Shown: positions 1 to 14,950, numbered from the stretch's first letter. The stretch: DNA of 64,000 bases from Apostichopus japonicus (GCF_037975245.1 NC_092574.1:4063001-4127000); one strand, 5' to 3'. The notes: generated from the sequence alone by a model not told the origin. Numbers and translations are program-made.

Positions 1-3000
1 CACATTGGATTGATCGGTACCGCACATTCTATTTATCGGCACCGCACATTCGATTTATCGGTACCGCACATTCGATTTATAGGTACCGCACATTCGATTT
101 ATCGGTACCGCACATTCGATTTATCGGTACTGCACATTAGTTTGATCGATACCGCACATTCGATTGATCAGCCCCGCATTATCGATTGATCGGTACCGAA
201 CATTCGATAAATCGGTAACGCAAATTCGATTGATCGGTACCGTACATTCAATTTAACGGTACCGCACATTCCATTTATCGGCACTGCACATTCGATTGAT
301 TGGTACCGCACATTCGATTTATCGGAATCGCTTATTCTATTGATCGGTACAGCGCATTCGATTTAACGGTACCGCACATTCGATTTATCGGTATCGCACA
401 TTCGATTGATCGGTACCGCACATTCGATTGATCGGTACCGCACATTCGATTTATCGGTATCGCACATTCTAATTAACGGTACCGCACATTCGATTTATCG
501 GTACCGCACATTCTATTGATCGGTACCGCACATTCGATTGATCGGCACTGCACATTCGATTGATCGGTACCAAACATTCGAATGATCGGTACCGCACATT
601 CGATTGATCGGTATGGCACATTTGATTTTTCGGTACCGCACATTCCGTTGATCGGAACCGCACATTCGAATTTTCGTTACCGCATATTCGATTGATCGAT
701 ACCGCACATTCGATTTATCGGCACCGCACATTCGATTGACCGCACATTCCACCGCACATTCGATAGATCGGTATCGCACATTCGATTTATCGGCAACGCA
801 CATTCGATTTATCGGTATCGCACATTCTATTGATCGGTACCGTACATGTGATTGGACGGCACTGCACATTCGATTGATCGGTACTGCACATTCGATTGAT
901 CGGTTCCGCACATTCGATTGATCGGTACCGCAAATTCGATTTATCGGCAACGCACATTCGATTGATCGGTTCCGCACATTCGATTTATCGGTACCGCACA
1001 TTCAATTGATCGATACCGCACAATCGATTTATCGGTACCGTACATTCGATTTATCGGTACCCCACATTCGAATGATCGTCACCGCAAATTCGATTTATCG
1101 ACACCGCACATTCGATTGATCGTTACCGGACATTCGATTAATCGGTACCGCACATTCGATTTATCGGCACCGCACATTCGATTGACCGCACATTCCACCG
1201 CACATTCGATAGATCGGTATCGCACATTCGATTTAACGGCAACGCACATTCGATTTATCGGTACCGCACATTGGATTGATCGGTACCGCACATTCGATTT
1301 ATCGGTACCGCACATTCGATTTTTTCGTACTGCACAATCGTTTGATATATACCGCCCATTCGATTTATCGGTACCGAACATTCTACTCATCGGTACCGCA
1401 CATCCGATTGATCGGTATCGCACATTCCAATAATCGGTACTGCACATTCGATTTATCGGTACAGCACATTCTATTTATCGGTACCGCTCATTCGATCGAT
1501 CGATACCGCAAATTCGATTGATCCTCACCGCACATTGGATTTATCGGTACCGCAAATTCGATTGATCGGCACCGCACATTCGATTTATCGGCACCGCATA
1601 TTCGATTGATCGTTACTGCACATTCGATTGATCGGTACCGCAGATTCGATTTATAGGCAACGCACATTCGATTTATCGGTACCGCACATTCGATTGATCG
1701 GTATCGCACATTGGATTGATCGGTTCCGCACATTCGATTGATCGGTACCGCAAATTCGATTTATCGGCAACGCACATTCGATTGATCGGTTCCGCACATT
1801 CGATTGATCGGTACCGCACATCGATTTATCGGCAACGCCCATTCGATTGATCGGTACCTCACATTCGATTAATCGGAACCGCACATTCGATTTATCGGTA
1901 CCCCACATTCGAATGATCGTCACCGCACATTCGATTTATCGACACCTCACATTCGATTGAACGTTACCGGACATTCGATTAATCGGTACCGCACATTCGA
2001 TTGATCGGTACCGCACATTCGATTGATCAACACCGCACATTCGATTTATCGGTACCGCACATTCGATTGATCGCACATTCCATTAATCGGTACCGCACAT
2101 TCGATTGATCGGTATCGCACATTCGATTTAACGGCAACGCACATTCGATTTATCGGTACCGCACATTCGATTGATCGGTACCGCACATTCGATTTATCGG
2201 TACCGCACATTCGATTTTTTCGTACTGCACAATCGTTTGATAGATACCGCCCATTCGATTTATCGGTACCGAACATTCTACTCATCGGTACCGCACATCC
2301 GATTGATCGGTATCGCATATTCCAATAATCGGTACTGCACATTCGATTTATCGGTACAGCACATTCTATTTATCGGTACCGCACATTCGATCGATCGATA
2401 CCGCAAATTCGATCGATCGGTACCGCACATACGATTGATCGGTACTGCACATTCTATTGATCGGCACCGCATATTCGATTTATCGGTACAGCACATTCTA
2501 TTTATCGGTACCGCTCATTCGATTGATCGATACCGCACATTCGATTTATCGGTACCGCACATTCCAGTGATCGTCACCGCACATTCGATTGATCGGCACA
2601 GCACATTCGATTGATCGGTACCGCACATTCAATTGATCGTTACCGTACATTCGATTAATCGTTACAGCATATTCGATTTATCGGTACCGCACATTCGATT
2701 TATCGGCAACGCACATTCCATTTATCGGTACCGCACATTCGATTGATCGGTACCGCACATTCTAATGATCGGTACCGCATATTCGATTGATCGTCACTGC
2801 ACATTCGATTGATCGGTACCGAACATTCGATTGATCGGTACCGCACATTCGATTTATCGGCAACGCACATTCTGTTGATCGGTACCGCACATTCGATATA
2901 TCGGCAACGCACATTCTACTTATCGGTACCGCACTTTCGATATATCGTTACCGCACATTCGATTGATCGGTTCCGCACATTCGATTAATTGGTACCGCAC

Positions 3001-6000
3001 GTTCGATTTATCGGTACCGCACATTCGATTACTCATTATCGCAGATTGGATTTAACGGTTACGCCCACTCCAATAATCGGTACCGCACATTCGATTGATC
3101 GGTATCGCACATTCGATTTATCGGTACCGCACATTCGATTGATCGGTACTGCAAATTCGATTGATCGGTACCGCACATTCGATTGATCGGCACCGCTTAT
3201 TCGATTGATCGGTACAGCGCATTCGAAATAACGGTAACGCACAATCGATTGATCGGTACCGCACATTCGATTTTTACGTACTGCACATTCGTTTGATCGA
3301 TTCCGCACATTCAATTGATCGATACCGCATAATCGATTGATCAATACCGCACATTCGATTGATCGGTACCGAACATTCGATTTATCGGCACCGCTTATTC
3401 GATTGATCGGTACCGCACATTCGATTTATCGGCACCGCTTATTCGATTGATCGGTACAGCGCATTCGAAATAACGGTAACGCACAATCGATTGATCGGTA
3501 CCGCACATTCGTTTGATCGATACCGCGTATTCGATTGATCGGACCCGCATTATCGATTGATCGGTACCGAACATTCGATAAATCGGCAACGCACATTCGA
3601 TTGATCGGTACCGCACATTCGATTTATCGGTACCGCACATTCGATTTATCGGTACTGCACATTCGTTTGATCGATACCGCAAATTCGATTAATAGGTACC
3701 GCTCATTCGATTGATCGATACCGCAAGTTCGATTTATCGGTACCGAACATTCGACTCATCGGTATCGCACTTCCGATTGATCGGTATCGCACATTCCAAT
3801 AATCGGTACTGCACATTCTATTTATCGGTACAGCACATCTATTTATCGGTACCGCTCATTCGATTGATCGATACCGCAAATTCGATCGATCGGTACCGCA
3901 CATTCGATTGATCGGTACTGCACATTCTATTTATCGGCAACGCACATTCGATTTATCGGTACCGCACATTCGATTTATAGGTACCGCACATTCGATTTAT
4001 CGGTACCGCACATTCGATTTATCGGTACTGCACATTAGTTTGATCGATACCGCACATTCGATTGATCAGCCCCGCATTATCGATTGATCGGTACCGAACA
4101 TTCGATAAATCGGTAACGCAAATTCGATTGATCGGTACCGCACATTCACTTTATTGGCACCGCTAATTCGATTGACTGGTATAGCGCATTCGATTTAACG
4201 GTACCGCACATTCCATTTATCGGCACTGCACATTCGATTGATTGGTACCGCACATTCGATTTATCGGAATCGCTTATTCTATTGATCGGTACAGCGCATT
4301 CGATTTAACGGTACCGCACATTCGATTTATCGGTATCGCACATTCGATTGATCGGTACCGCACATTCGATTGATCGGTACCGCACATTCGATTTATCGGT
4401 ATCGCACATTCTAATTAACGGTACCGCACATTCGATTGATCGGTACCGCACATTCTATTGATCGGTACCGCACATTCGATTTATCGGCACTGCACATTCG
4501 ATTGATCGGTACCAAACATTCGAATGATCGGTACCGCACATTCGATTGATCGGTATGGCACATTTGATTTTTCGGTACCGCACATTCCATTGATCGGAAC
4601 CGCACATTCGAATTTTCGTTACCGCATATTCGATTGATCGATACCGCACATTCGAATTATCGGTACCGCAGATTCGATTGATCGTCACCGCATATTCGAT
4701 TTATCGGCACCGCATATTCGATTGATCGTTACTGCACATTCGATTGATCGGTACCGCAGATTCGATTTATCGGCAACGCACATTCGATTTATCGGTACCG
4801 CACATTCGATTGATCGGTATCGCACGTTCGATTGATCGGTACCGTACATGTGATTGGACGGCACTGCACATTCGATTGATCGGTACTGCACATTCGATTG
4901 ATCGGTTCCGCACATTCGATTGATCGGTACCGCAAATTCGATTTATCGGCAACGCACATTCGATTGATCGGTTCCGCACATTCGATTTATCGGTACCGCA
5001 CATTCAATTGATCGATACCGCACAATCGATTTATCGGTACCATACATTCGATTTATCGGTACCCCACATTCGAATGATCGTCACCGCAAATTCGATTTAT
5101 CGACACCGCACATTCGATTGATCGTTACCGGGCATTCGATTAATCGGTACCGCACATTCGATTGATCGGTACCGCACATTCGATTGATCAACACCGCACA
5201 TTCGATTTATCGGCACCGCACATTCGATTGACCGCACATTCCACCGCACATTCGATAGATCGGTATCGCACATTCGATTTATCGGCAACGCACATTCTAT
5301 TTATCGGTACCGCACATTGGATTGATCGGTACCGCACATTCGATTTATCGGTACCGCACATTCGATTTTTTCGTACTGTACAATCGTTTGATATATACCG
5401 CCCATTCGATTTATCGGTACCGAACATTCTACTCATCGGTACCGCACATCCGATTGATCGGTATCGCACATTCCAATAATCGGTACTGCACATTCGATTT
5501 ATCGGTACCGCTCATTCGATCGATCGATACCGCAAATTCGATTGATCCTCACCGCACATTCGATTTATCGGTACCGCATATTCGATTGATCGTTACTGCA
5601 CATTCGATTGATCGGTACCGCAGATTCGATTTATCGGCAACGCACATTCGATTTATCGGTACCGCACATTCGATTGATCGGTATCGCACATTCTATTGAT
5701 CGGTTCCGCACATGTGATTGGACGGCACTGCACATTCGATTGATCGGTACCGCAAATTCGATTGATCGGTTCCGCACATTCGATTGATCGGTACCGCAAA
5801 TTCGATTTATCGGCAACGCACATTCGATTGATCGGTTCCGCACATTCGATTGATCGGTACCGCACATCGATTTATCGGCAACGCCCATTCGATTGATCGG
5901 TACCTCACATTCGATTAATCGGAACCGCACATTCGATTTATCGGTACCCCACATTCGAATGATCGTCACCGCACATTCGATTTATCGACACCGCACATTC

Positions 6001-6930
6001 GATTGATCGTTACCGGACATTCGATTAATCGGTACCGCACATTCGATTGATCGGTACCGCACATTCGATTGATCAACACCGCACATTCGATTTATCGGTA
6101 CCGCACATTCGATTGATCGCACATTCCATTAATCGGTACCGCACATTCGATTGATCGGTATCGCACATTCGATTTAACGGCAACGCACATTCGATTTATC
6201 GGTACCGCACATTCGATTTTTTCGTACTGCACAATCGTTTGATAGATACCGCCCATTCGATTTATCGGTTCCGAACATTCTACTCATCGGTACCGCACAT
6301 CCGATTGATCGGTATCGCATATTCCAATAATCGGTACTGCACATTCGATTTATCGGTACAGCACATTCTATTTATCGGTACCGCACATTCGATCGATCGA
6401 TACCGCAAATTCGATCGATCGGTACCGCACATACGATTGATCGGTACTGCACATTCTATTGATCGGCACCGCATATTCGATTTATCGGTACAGCACATTC
6501 TATTTATCGGTACCGCTCATTCGATTGATCGATACCGCACATTCTATTTATCGGTACCGCACATTCCAGTGATCGTCACCGCACATTCGATTGATCGGCA
6601 TAGCACATTCGATTGATCGGTACCGCACATTCAATTGATCGTTACCGTACATTCGATTAATCGTTACAGCATATTCGATTTATCGGTACCGCACATTCGA
6701 TTTATCGGCAACGCACATTCCATTTATCGGTACCGCACATTCGATTGATCGGTACCGCACATTCTAATGATCGGTACCGCATATTCGATTGATCGTCACT
6801 GCCCATTCGATTGATCGGTACCGAACATTCGATTGATCGGTACCGCACATTCGATTTATCGGCAACGCACATTCTGTTGATCGGTACCGCACATTCGATA
6901 TATCGGCAACGCACATTCTACTTATCGCAC
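1..6930. repeat. About 4-kb higher-order duplication inside the 22-bp satellite
   Basis: Distinctive variant runs in the first 3 kb recur about 3942 bases later (for example 469-663 against 4411-4605) and, after small indels, about 4002 bases later (2278-2496 against 6280-6498; 2700-2912 against 6702-6914). So roughly 1-2990 and 3943-6930 are copies of one block. Confidence 0.85.
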
Positions 6931-8499
6931 ATTCGATTTTTCGGTGTCGCACATTCTACTTATCGCACATTCGATTTTTCGGTGTCGCACATTCGATTGA
7001 TCGGTGTTGAACATTCGATTGATCGGTGTCGTACACTCGATTGATAGGTGCCGCGAATTCGATTGATCTGTACCGAACTATCGATTCATCTGTGCCGCAC
7101 ATTCGATTGATCGGTGTCGAACATTCGATTGATCGGTGTCATACACTCGATTGATAGGTGCCGCGAATTCGATTGATCTGTACCGAACTCTCGATTCATC
7201 TGTGCCGCACATTCGATTGATCGGTGTCGAACATTCGATTGATCAGTGTCGAACATTTGATTGATGGGTGTCGCACATCCAGTTTTTCGGTGTCGCACAT
7301 TCGATTGATAGGTGTCATACATTCGATTGATCGGTGTCGCACATTCCATTGATCGGTGCCGCACATTCCATTGATCGTTACGGCACATTCCATTTATCGG
7401 CAACGCACATTCGATTTATCGGTGTCGCACATTCGATTTATCGGTACCGCACACTCGATTTATAGGTACCGCACATTCGATCAATCGATACCGCAAATTC
7501 GATTTATCGGTACCTCACATTCAATTTATCGACACCGAACATTCGATTGATGGGTGTCGCACATTCGATTGATCGGTGTCGCACATTCGATTGATCGGTG
7601 TCGAACTTTCGATTGATCTGTGCCGCACATTCGATTGATCGGTGTCGAAAATTCGATTAATGGGTGTCGCACATTCGATTGATGGGTGCCGTACATTCGA
7701 TTGATCGGTGTAGAACATTAGATTGATCGGTGTCGAATATTCGATTGATGGATGTCCCACATTCGGTTGATCGGTGTCGCACATTCAATTGATCGGTGTC
7801 GAACAATCGATTGATCGGTGTCGCACATTCGATTGATCGGTGTCGCATATTCGATTGATCGGTGTCGAACATTCGATTAATCAGTGTCGAATATTCGATT
7901 GATAGGTGCCGCGAATTCGATTGATCGGTACCGAACATTCGATTGATGGGTGTCGCCCATTCGATTGATCAGTGTCGAACATTCGATTAATCACTGTCGA
8001 ACATTCAATTGATAGGTGCCGCGAATTCAATTGAACGGTACCGAACATTCGATTGATCGGTTCCGCACATTCGATTGATCGATATCGAACATTCGATTAA
8101 TGGGTGTCGCACATTCGATTAATCGGTACCGAACATTCGATTGATTGGTGTCGCACATTCGATTGTTCGGTGTCGAACATTCGATTGATGAGGGTCGCAC
8201 ATTCGCTTGATGGGCATCGCCCATTCGATTGATGGTTGTCGCACATTCGATCGATGGGTACCGCACATTCGATTGATGGGTGCCGCACAATCGATTTATT
8301 GGTTCCGCACTTTCGATTTATCGGCACCGCACATTCGATTGATCGATAAGGCACATTCGATCGATCGGTACCGCACATTCCATTGTTCGGTACCGCACAA
8401 TCGATTGATCGGCACCGCACATTCGATTGATCGGTGTCGCACACTCGATTGATAAATGCCGCAAAATTGATTGATCTGTACCGAACTTTCGATTGATCT

Positions 8500-10900
8500 G
8501 TGCCGCACATTCGATTGATCGGTGTTGAATATTCGATCGATCGGTGCCGCACATTCCATTGATCGGCACCGCACATTCCATTTATCGGCAACGCACATTC
8601 GATTTATCGGTGTCGAACATTTGATTGATGGGTGTCGCACATCCAGTTTTTCCGTGTCCCACATTCGATTGATAGGTGTCGCACATTCGATTGATCGGTG
8701 TCGCACATTCGATTGATCGGTGTGGAACATTCGATTGACGGATGTCGCACATTCGATTGATCGGTGTCGAACATTCGATTGATGAGTGTCGCACATTCGA
8801 TCGATCGGTACCGCACATTCGATTGATGGGTGCCGCACATTCGATTGATCGGTGCCGAACATTCGATTGATGGGTGTCGCACATTCGATTGATCGGTGCC
8901 GAATATTCGATCGATCAGTGTCGCACATTGGATTGATCGGTATCGAACATATGATTGATCGGTACTGAACATTTGATTGATCGGTATCGAAAATTTGATT
9001 GATAAGTGTCGCACATTCGATTGATGGATGCCGAACATTCGATTGATGGATGCCGAACATTCGATTGATCGGTGTCGAAAATTCGATTGATCGATGCCTC
9101 CCATTCGATTGATGGTTGTCGCACATTCGATCGATCGGTGCCGCACATTCCATTGATCGGCACCGCACATTCCATTTATCGGCAACGCACATTCGATTTA
9201 TCGGTGTCGAACATTTGATTGATGGGTGTCGCACATCCAGTTTTTCGGTGTCCCACATTCGATTGATAGGTGTCGCACATTCGATTGATCGGTGTCGCAC
9301 ATTCGATTGATCGGTGTGGAACATTCGATTGACGGATGTCGCACATTCGATTGATCGGTGTCGAACATTCGATTGATGGGTGTCGCACATTCGATTGATC
9401 GGTGTCGCACATTCGATTGATCGGTGTGGAACATTCGATTGACGGATGTCGCACATTCGATTGATCGGTGTCGAACATTCGATTGATGAGTGTCGCACAT
9501 TCGATCGATTGGTACCGCACATTCGATTGATGGGTGCCGCACATTCGATTGATCGGTGCCGAACATTCGATTGATGGGTGTCGCACATTCGATTGATCGG
9601 TGCCGAATATTCGATCGATCAGTGTCGCACATTGGATTGATCGGTATCGAACATATGATTGATCGGTACTGAACATTTGATTGATCGGTATCGAAAATTT
9701 GATTGATAGGTGTCGCACATTCGATTGATGGATGCCGAACATTCGATTGATGGATGCCGAACATTCGATTGATCGGTGTCGAAAATTCGATTGATCGGTG
9801 CCTCCCATTCGATTGATGGTTGTCGCACATTCGATCGATCGGTGCCGCACATTCCATTGATCGGCACCGCACATTCCATTTATCGGCAACGCACATTCGA
9901 TTTATCGGTGTCGAACATTTGATTGATGGGTGTCGCACATCCAGTTTTTCGGTGTCCCACATTCGATTGATAGGTGTCGCACATTCGATTGATCGGTGTC
10001 GCACATTCGATTGATCGGTGTGGAACATTCGATTGACGGATGTCGCACATTCGATTGATCGGTGTCGAACATTCGATTGATGGGTGTTGCACACTCGATT
10101 GATCGGTACCGAACATTCCATTGATCGGCACCGCACATTCCATTTATCGGCAACGAACATTCGATTTATCGGTATCGCACACTCGATTTATAGGTACCGC
10201 ACATTCGATTAATCGGTACCGCACATTCGATTGATCGGTACCGCACATTCGATTGATGGGTGCCACACATTCGATTGATCGGTGCCGAACATTCGATTGA
10301 TGGGTGTCGCACATTCGATTGATGGGTGTCGCACATTGAATTGATCGGTGTCGCACATTGGATTGATCGGTATCGAACATATGATTGATCGGTACTGAAC
10401 ATTTGATTGAACGGTATCGAACATTTGATTGATAAGTGTCGCACATTCGATTGATGGATGCCGAACATTCGATTGATGGGTGTCGCACATTCAATTGACG
10501 GGTGTCGCCATTCGATTGATCGGTGCCGCCCATTCGATTGATCGGTGCCGCCCATTCGATTGATGGTTGTCGCACATTCGATCGATCGGTGCCGCACATT
10601 CGATTGATCGGTGTCGAACATTCGATTGATCAGTGTCGAACATTTGATTGATGGGTGTCGCACATCCAGTTTTTCGGTGTCCCACATTCGATTGATAGGT
10701 GTCGCACATTCGATTGATCGGTGTCGCACATTCGATTGATCAGTGTGGAACATTCGATTGACGGATGTCGCACATTCGATTGATCGGTGTCGAACATTCG
10801 ATTGATGGGTGTTGCACACTCGATTGATCGGTACCGAACATTCCATTGATCGGCACCGCACATTCCATTTATCGGCAACGCACATTCGATTTATCGGTAC
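8500..10900. repeat. 594/704-bp higher-order repeat in the second 22-bp subfamily
   Basis: A characteristic block recurs at 8522-8716, 9116-9310 and 9820-10014. The spacings are 594 and 704 bases, which are 27 and 32 units of 22. A further partial copy follows near 10600-10900. Confidence 0.85.
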
Positions 10901-11540
10901 CGCACACTCGATTTATAGGTACCGCACATTCGATTAATCGGTACCGCACATTCGATTTATCGGTACCGTACATTCAATTTATCGACACCGAATATTCGAT
11001 TGATGGGTGTCGCACATTCGATTGATCGGTGTCGCACATTCGATTGATGGGTGTCGAACATTCGATTGATCGGTGTCGCACACTTGATTGATAAATGCTG
11101 CAAAATTGATTGATCTGTACCGAACTTTCGATTGATCTGTTCCGCACATTCGATTGATCGGTGTCGAACATTCGATTAATGGGTGTCGCACATTCGATTA
11201 ATGGGTGTCGCACATTCGATTGATCGATGTCGCACATTCGATTGATCGGTGTCGAACATTCGATTGATCTGTGTCGCACATTCGATTGATCGGTGTCGAA
11301 AATCGATTAATCGGTACCCGCACATTCGATTGATTGGTACCACACATTCGTTTGATCAGTACAGCACATTCGATTGATCGGGATTGCACATTCGTTAGAC
11401 CGGTACCAAACATTTTATTGATTGTTACCGAACATTCGATTGATCGGTACCGCACATTCTATTGATTGGTACCGCACATAAGATTGATCGGTATCGAACA
11501 TTCGATTAATCGGTACCACACATTCGTTTGATCGGTACCG

Positions 11541-13977
11541 AACTCCTTCTTACCAATGCCCCCTCCCTCCCTCCCTCACGTTCATATGTTGTCCCCTCTC
11601 TCATCATGTTTCCCCCTCTCTCATCTTGATGCCCTCTCTCTTATGTTGATGCCCTCTACCCCATCTTAGTCTCTCATAAAGATAAACTTGACATTAATCC
11701 TTGAATACATTATGACTATTTCTGGCTATGTGACAGCATATAAGACCAAAAAAGAGAAGTTATTTGCTGTTTAATATTTATGAAGTACTGTATTTCCTTT
11801 CATCATAATAATTAAAGTCAAAATAAATCAACTCTGGTTGCCTTTCATCAACATCTTACTTTCATGAATAAATATCCTTGCATTGCTGTTTACATCTCAC
11901 TGTTGGATTGTTGTATTATTTGTGTATATGTCAACCCAGATTTGCAATTTTTCAGACCCTGCATAATTACCTATCTTAAAATTCATAATGGATAAAACTG
12001 ACCCTCTGATAGGAGAGCAATGACTGGTAAAATCATGTGAAACACTACATTGATTTAACAGGATTCATTCATTGTGAGTTACATCAGGGAATAAGAACAA
12101 CAAAAACTATCAGTAGCAGGTTATTAATGAAAGTATATTATACAGGAGGGCAAACCTCTCGTCAGGGTCCAAGTCCTTACAATGATTCTTTCCTTGCTTT
12201 TCTTTAAGGATTAATCAATCTTGAATATTCATATCTTGGACTCTGAGTCTGTCTGTATATATGTATATATGTCTGTATATATGTATATAACAAATACAGA
12301 AGCAGGTATGGAGAGGGTATGACAGAATGATGTCTTGAAGTGATGTATTAATTGCACCTGTATGCAGCAAGCAATGTGCTAAACAGATTCATTCAGTTAA
12401 CTTTAAGCTGTAATCAGCTTTTGTGTCAGTCTTTTCCACTGGCAAGTTAAGATGGTATACACAGAACAATGACTCGCTAAAGCTTACATTTCATATAGTA
12501 CACCGATATGTATGTCTCTGCTGAGTATCATTTAAATGAACATACATCTGTATGATGGCTAAAAGTATTAACAGATTATTTAACTGAACTTGCTGACAGT
12601 AAGCTCACCGGTCTGTAGTGAATCTGTATATATCCAGCTGAATTGTCTCAAGAAAACTACATGACACTACTCATGTTATCAGTATATAAACTAGATTAAA
12701 GCAATGGAGCACATAAATATAATGCGTAGATATCAGGAATGTTGCAACAAACTCTCCACCGGAACAGAAGTGCGAGCATTATCATCAATTTTTCACTCAA
12801 TCATAAATGGACAAGCAAACCTTAGAGCTAACATTAAAAGAAAACATTTAATGAGTTTAAAGAAATATTTCATGTTACAAAAAAGGAAAGGTCATCACAG
12901 TATGAAATTTACCATCACCACCTGGGCCTGACCCCTCCGAGCCATCTTAACACCCTTACCAGCTTGCTAATATTTTGACAAATGTCCAATCAACTAACTG
13001 GTTCTACCGATCATTCACTTGAGATAAGGTTCAGGAAAATGCTCAATATCACCAGACATACACACACACATACAAGAACCACATGCCAGAAATAAGTCTA
13101 TCAAAATAATCCTGACTCAACCAGTTTTCTATAAAAATTTATCAAACTATCTGTTATAATTTCTTTATTGTGGTATCAAATTCTTTAACTATAATAGGCT
13201 CTAAATTTGTACAGAAAATAAGAAATTTTAATATACAATTTGAGTTATGAGATGGTCCAAATCCTACAAATGATATCACAACTTTACATCAATATACAAT
13301 AAGAGAAGAAGAATAAGAAAGTTATCAAATTGGCAAGCTTAGAATTTAAAGTTGTAGCTAGGTAACCCAACCACACACATTTCCGGCACCAAGGTAACCC
13401 AACCAAACACATTGCTGGCACCAAGGTAACCCAACCAAACACATTGCCGGCACCATTTCTGTCAAATTTGTTCAGCTTCATTGCATAATATTGCATTCAA
13501 GTTTAGAAATATGACATAAAAATAAAAACCACAACTTACAACTAATGAGAGGAATAAAGATAATTGCGCAAAACGAAACTCATAATATTTCAAATAAGCC
13601 TTGGTCCATGCATCATAACTACAATGATTAAGTAGGTTCATTTCATTATTCATTTCAACATGGATTTGGTAAGTTAATATTACATCAGGATCCTCTCAAT
13701 TGTACTCAAATATACAAACCTTTTAATATGGCATTTGCAGGAATTACTCAACAACATTACTTTGTCACTGCAGAGAAAATGTTCCAATGACTTTTACGTA
13801 TTGCTACTCAGAGTTTCTGCTGGTGCGCTTTAGTACCCACGAAGTAGCATTTTGCTGTTAGTCGGGTGCAATCAGGGTGATAACCGGTAGATTTACATAG
13901 CAGCATTCCTCTCTTGGTCCAGGGTCTTAGTTTTCAGATTGTTCCTCAAAGAGTCAACTTTCTTCATAGTTTTATTA
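11541..13977. other. Unique AT-rich DNA flanking the satellite
   Basis: Starts with a pyrimidine-rich tract of CCCTCTCTCAT-like repeats (11550-11670). I see no convincing gene. Short direct repeats occur, including TGTCTGTATATATGTATATA-like copies near 12250-12290 and about 2.5 copies of a 32-bp unit (GGTAACCCAACCAAACACAT) at 13360-13457. A minus-strand AATAAA lies near 13164-13169. Confidence 0.6.
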
Positions 13978-14079
13978 TCAGGTTGATCCTCTAAGTTGCA
14001 AGCTTTCAAATGATGTCTTCTGTTCATGCTCTGCATCAATTTTTATCTTGGCCTCTGAGTGATATAGCTTTTGCTTGAT
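13978..14079 (-). CDS. Exon-like terminal segment, possibly frameshifted
   Basis: 34 codons including TGA, phase 0, after an AG at 14080-14081. It encodes a charged peptide containing KLYHSEAKIKIDAEHEQKT. A minus-strand AATAAA (13971-13976) begins one base after the stop. In the +1 frame, starting inside this segment, an equally coding-like frame runs on to about 13900 (includes NLEDQPDNKTMKKVDSLRNN), so one base may have been lost or gained in a longer exon. It could follow 15031-15096 as an alternative ARAP tail, or belong to a different gene. No domain recognised. Confidence 0.3.
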   Translation of the reverse strand: MKQKLYHSEAKIKIDAEHEQKTSFESLQLRGST

Positions 14080-14739
14080 CTATTATCTTTGGTGGAATGG
14101 TTTTGTTGAGACCTACCACAATCACAGATATGTTACATGTTGAAACACAACTACATACTTGTGTTATTCAGTGCTACTTTGATTCATTGGGCTGCGAGAC
14201 CATCTCCTTAAATGACTTGTTATTTGAGTGACCCTCTTAAGAGGATTGTGTGGGTCCCTTCCTGACTCCTAATGTGGTAAAAACAAGAAAAAGAAAGCAA
14301 CTTGATTGTGTGAAGACAAGGATATTCCCCTCAAAGTTGCTCCTAATGACAATGTGCATACCATATCATGCGTGTACTCTTACAATTGTGTCTGAGACAT
14401 TAGAATAAATTGGCATTGGTTAAAAACATCCAAGCCATGTTTGTCAATTTATATGGGACTGTTTAATTTCCTCAAATTTCACAAAAGCACCTAATATACA
14501 TTCCGAGAGCGGAGCATGCCACTCTATGAATGATCACATCCATTATTCCATGCACTGAGGTCAATATTATCATTTATAATTAGCCTATTAAAGAAGAAAT
14601 TCTCAGCATACAAGATATTAAAAAGCAAATTATATGGAAATACACTAGAACAAGATAACTGATGGCTCAGCATGATTGTCATACAGTGATAACAAATTGT
14701 GTGTGCAAAATACATAATAGAATATCATGAGTACACAAT

Positions 14740-14950
14740 ACATAACAATAGGATATCATGAATACACAATGTGCTAGGAATAAGAATAGGTATGTGATTA
14801 TGAAAACACAATACAAAACAATAGAAATAAATGTAAGAGACAAATAGAGAATAGGATATCATGAATACACAATTCACAAGGAATAAGAATAGGTATGTGA
14901 TTATGAAAACACATATAAAACAATAGAAATAAATGTAACAGACAAATTGA
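14740..14950. repeat. Two copies of a ~104-bp direct repeat
   Basis: The run beginning GGATATCATGAATACACAAT and containing GAATAAGAATAGGTATGTGA is present twice in tandem with a few differences. It lies between the two candidate 3' exons. Nothing else is recognised in 14080-15030. Confidence 0.75.

Larger units (their letters stand above)
1..11540. repeat. 22-bp satellite array, about 520 units, two subfamilies
   Basis: Tandem copies of a 22-base unit of the form CACATTCGATTKATCGGTAC + CG. Left of about 6930 the unit mostly contains the palindrome CGGTACCG. Right of that it mostly reads CGGTGTCG and prefers GATTGAT over GATTTAT. Mixed units occur around 6900-7600. The array runs off the left edge and ends abruptly near 11535 in a pyrimidine-rich tract. 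Many overlapping open frames on both strands arise only because 22 is not a multiple of 3 and the unit lacks stops in most phases; these are not genes. Confidence 0.97.

Noticed and set aside
1-11540. A CRISPR-like array, because of short regular repeats
   Set aside because: Units are directly head to tail with no spacers, and the setting is an animal genome with a spliced gene next door.
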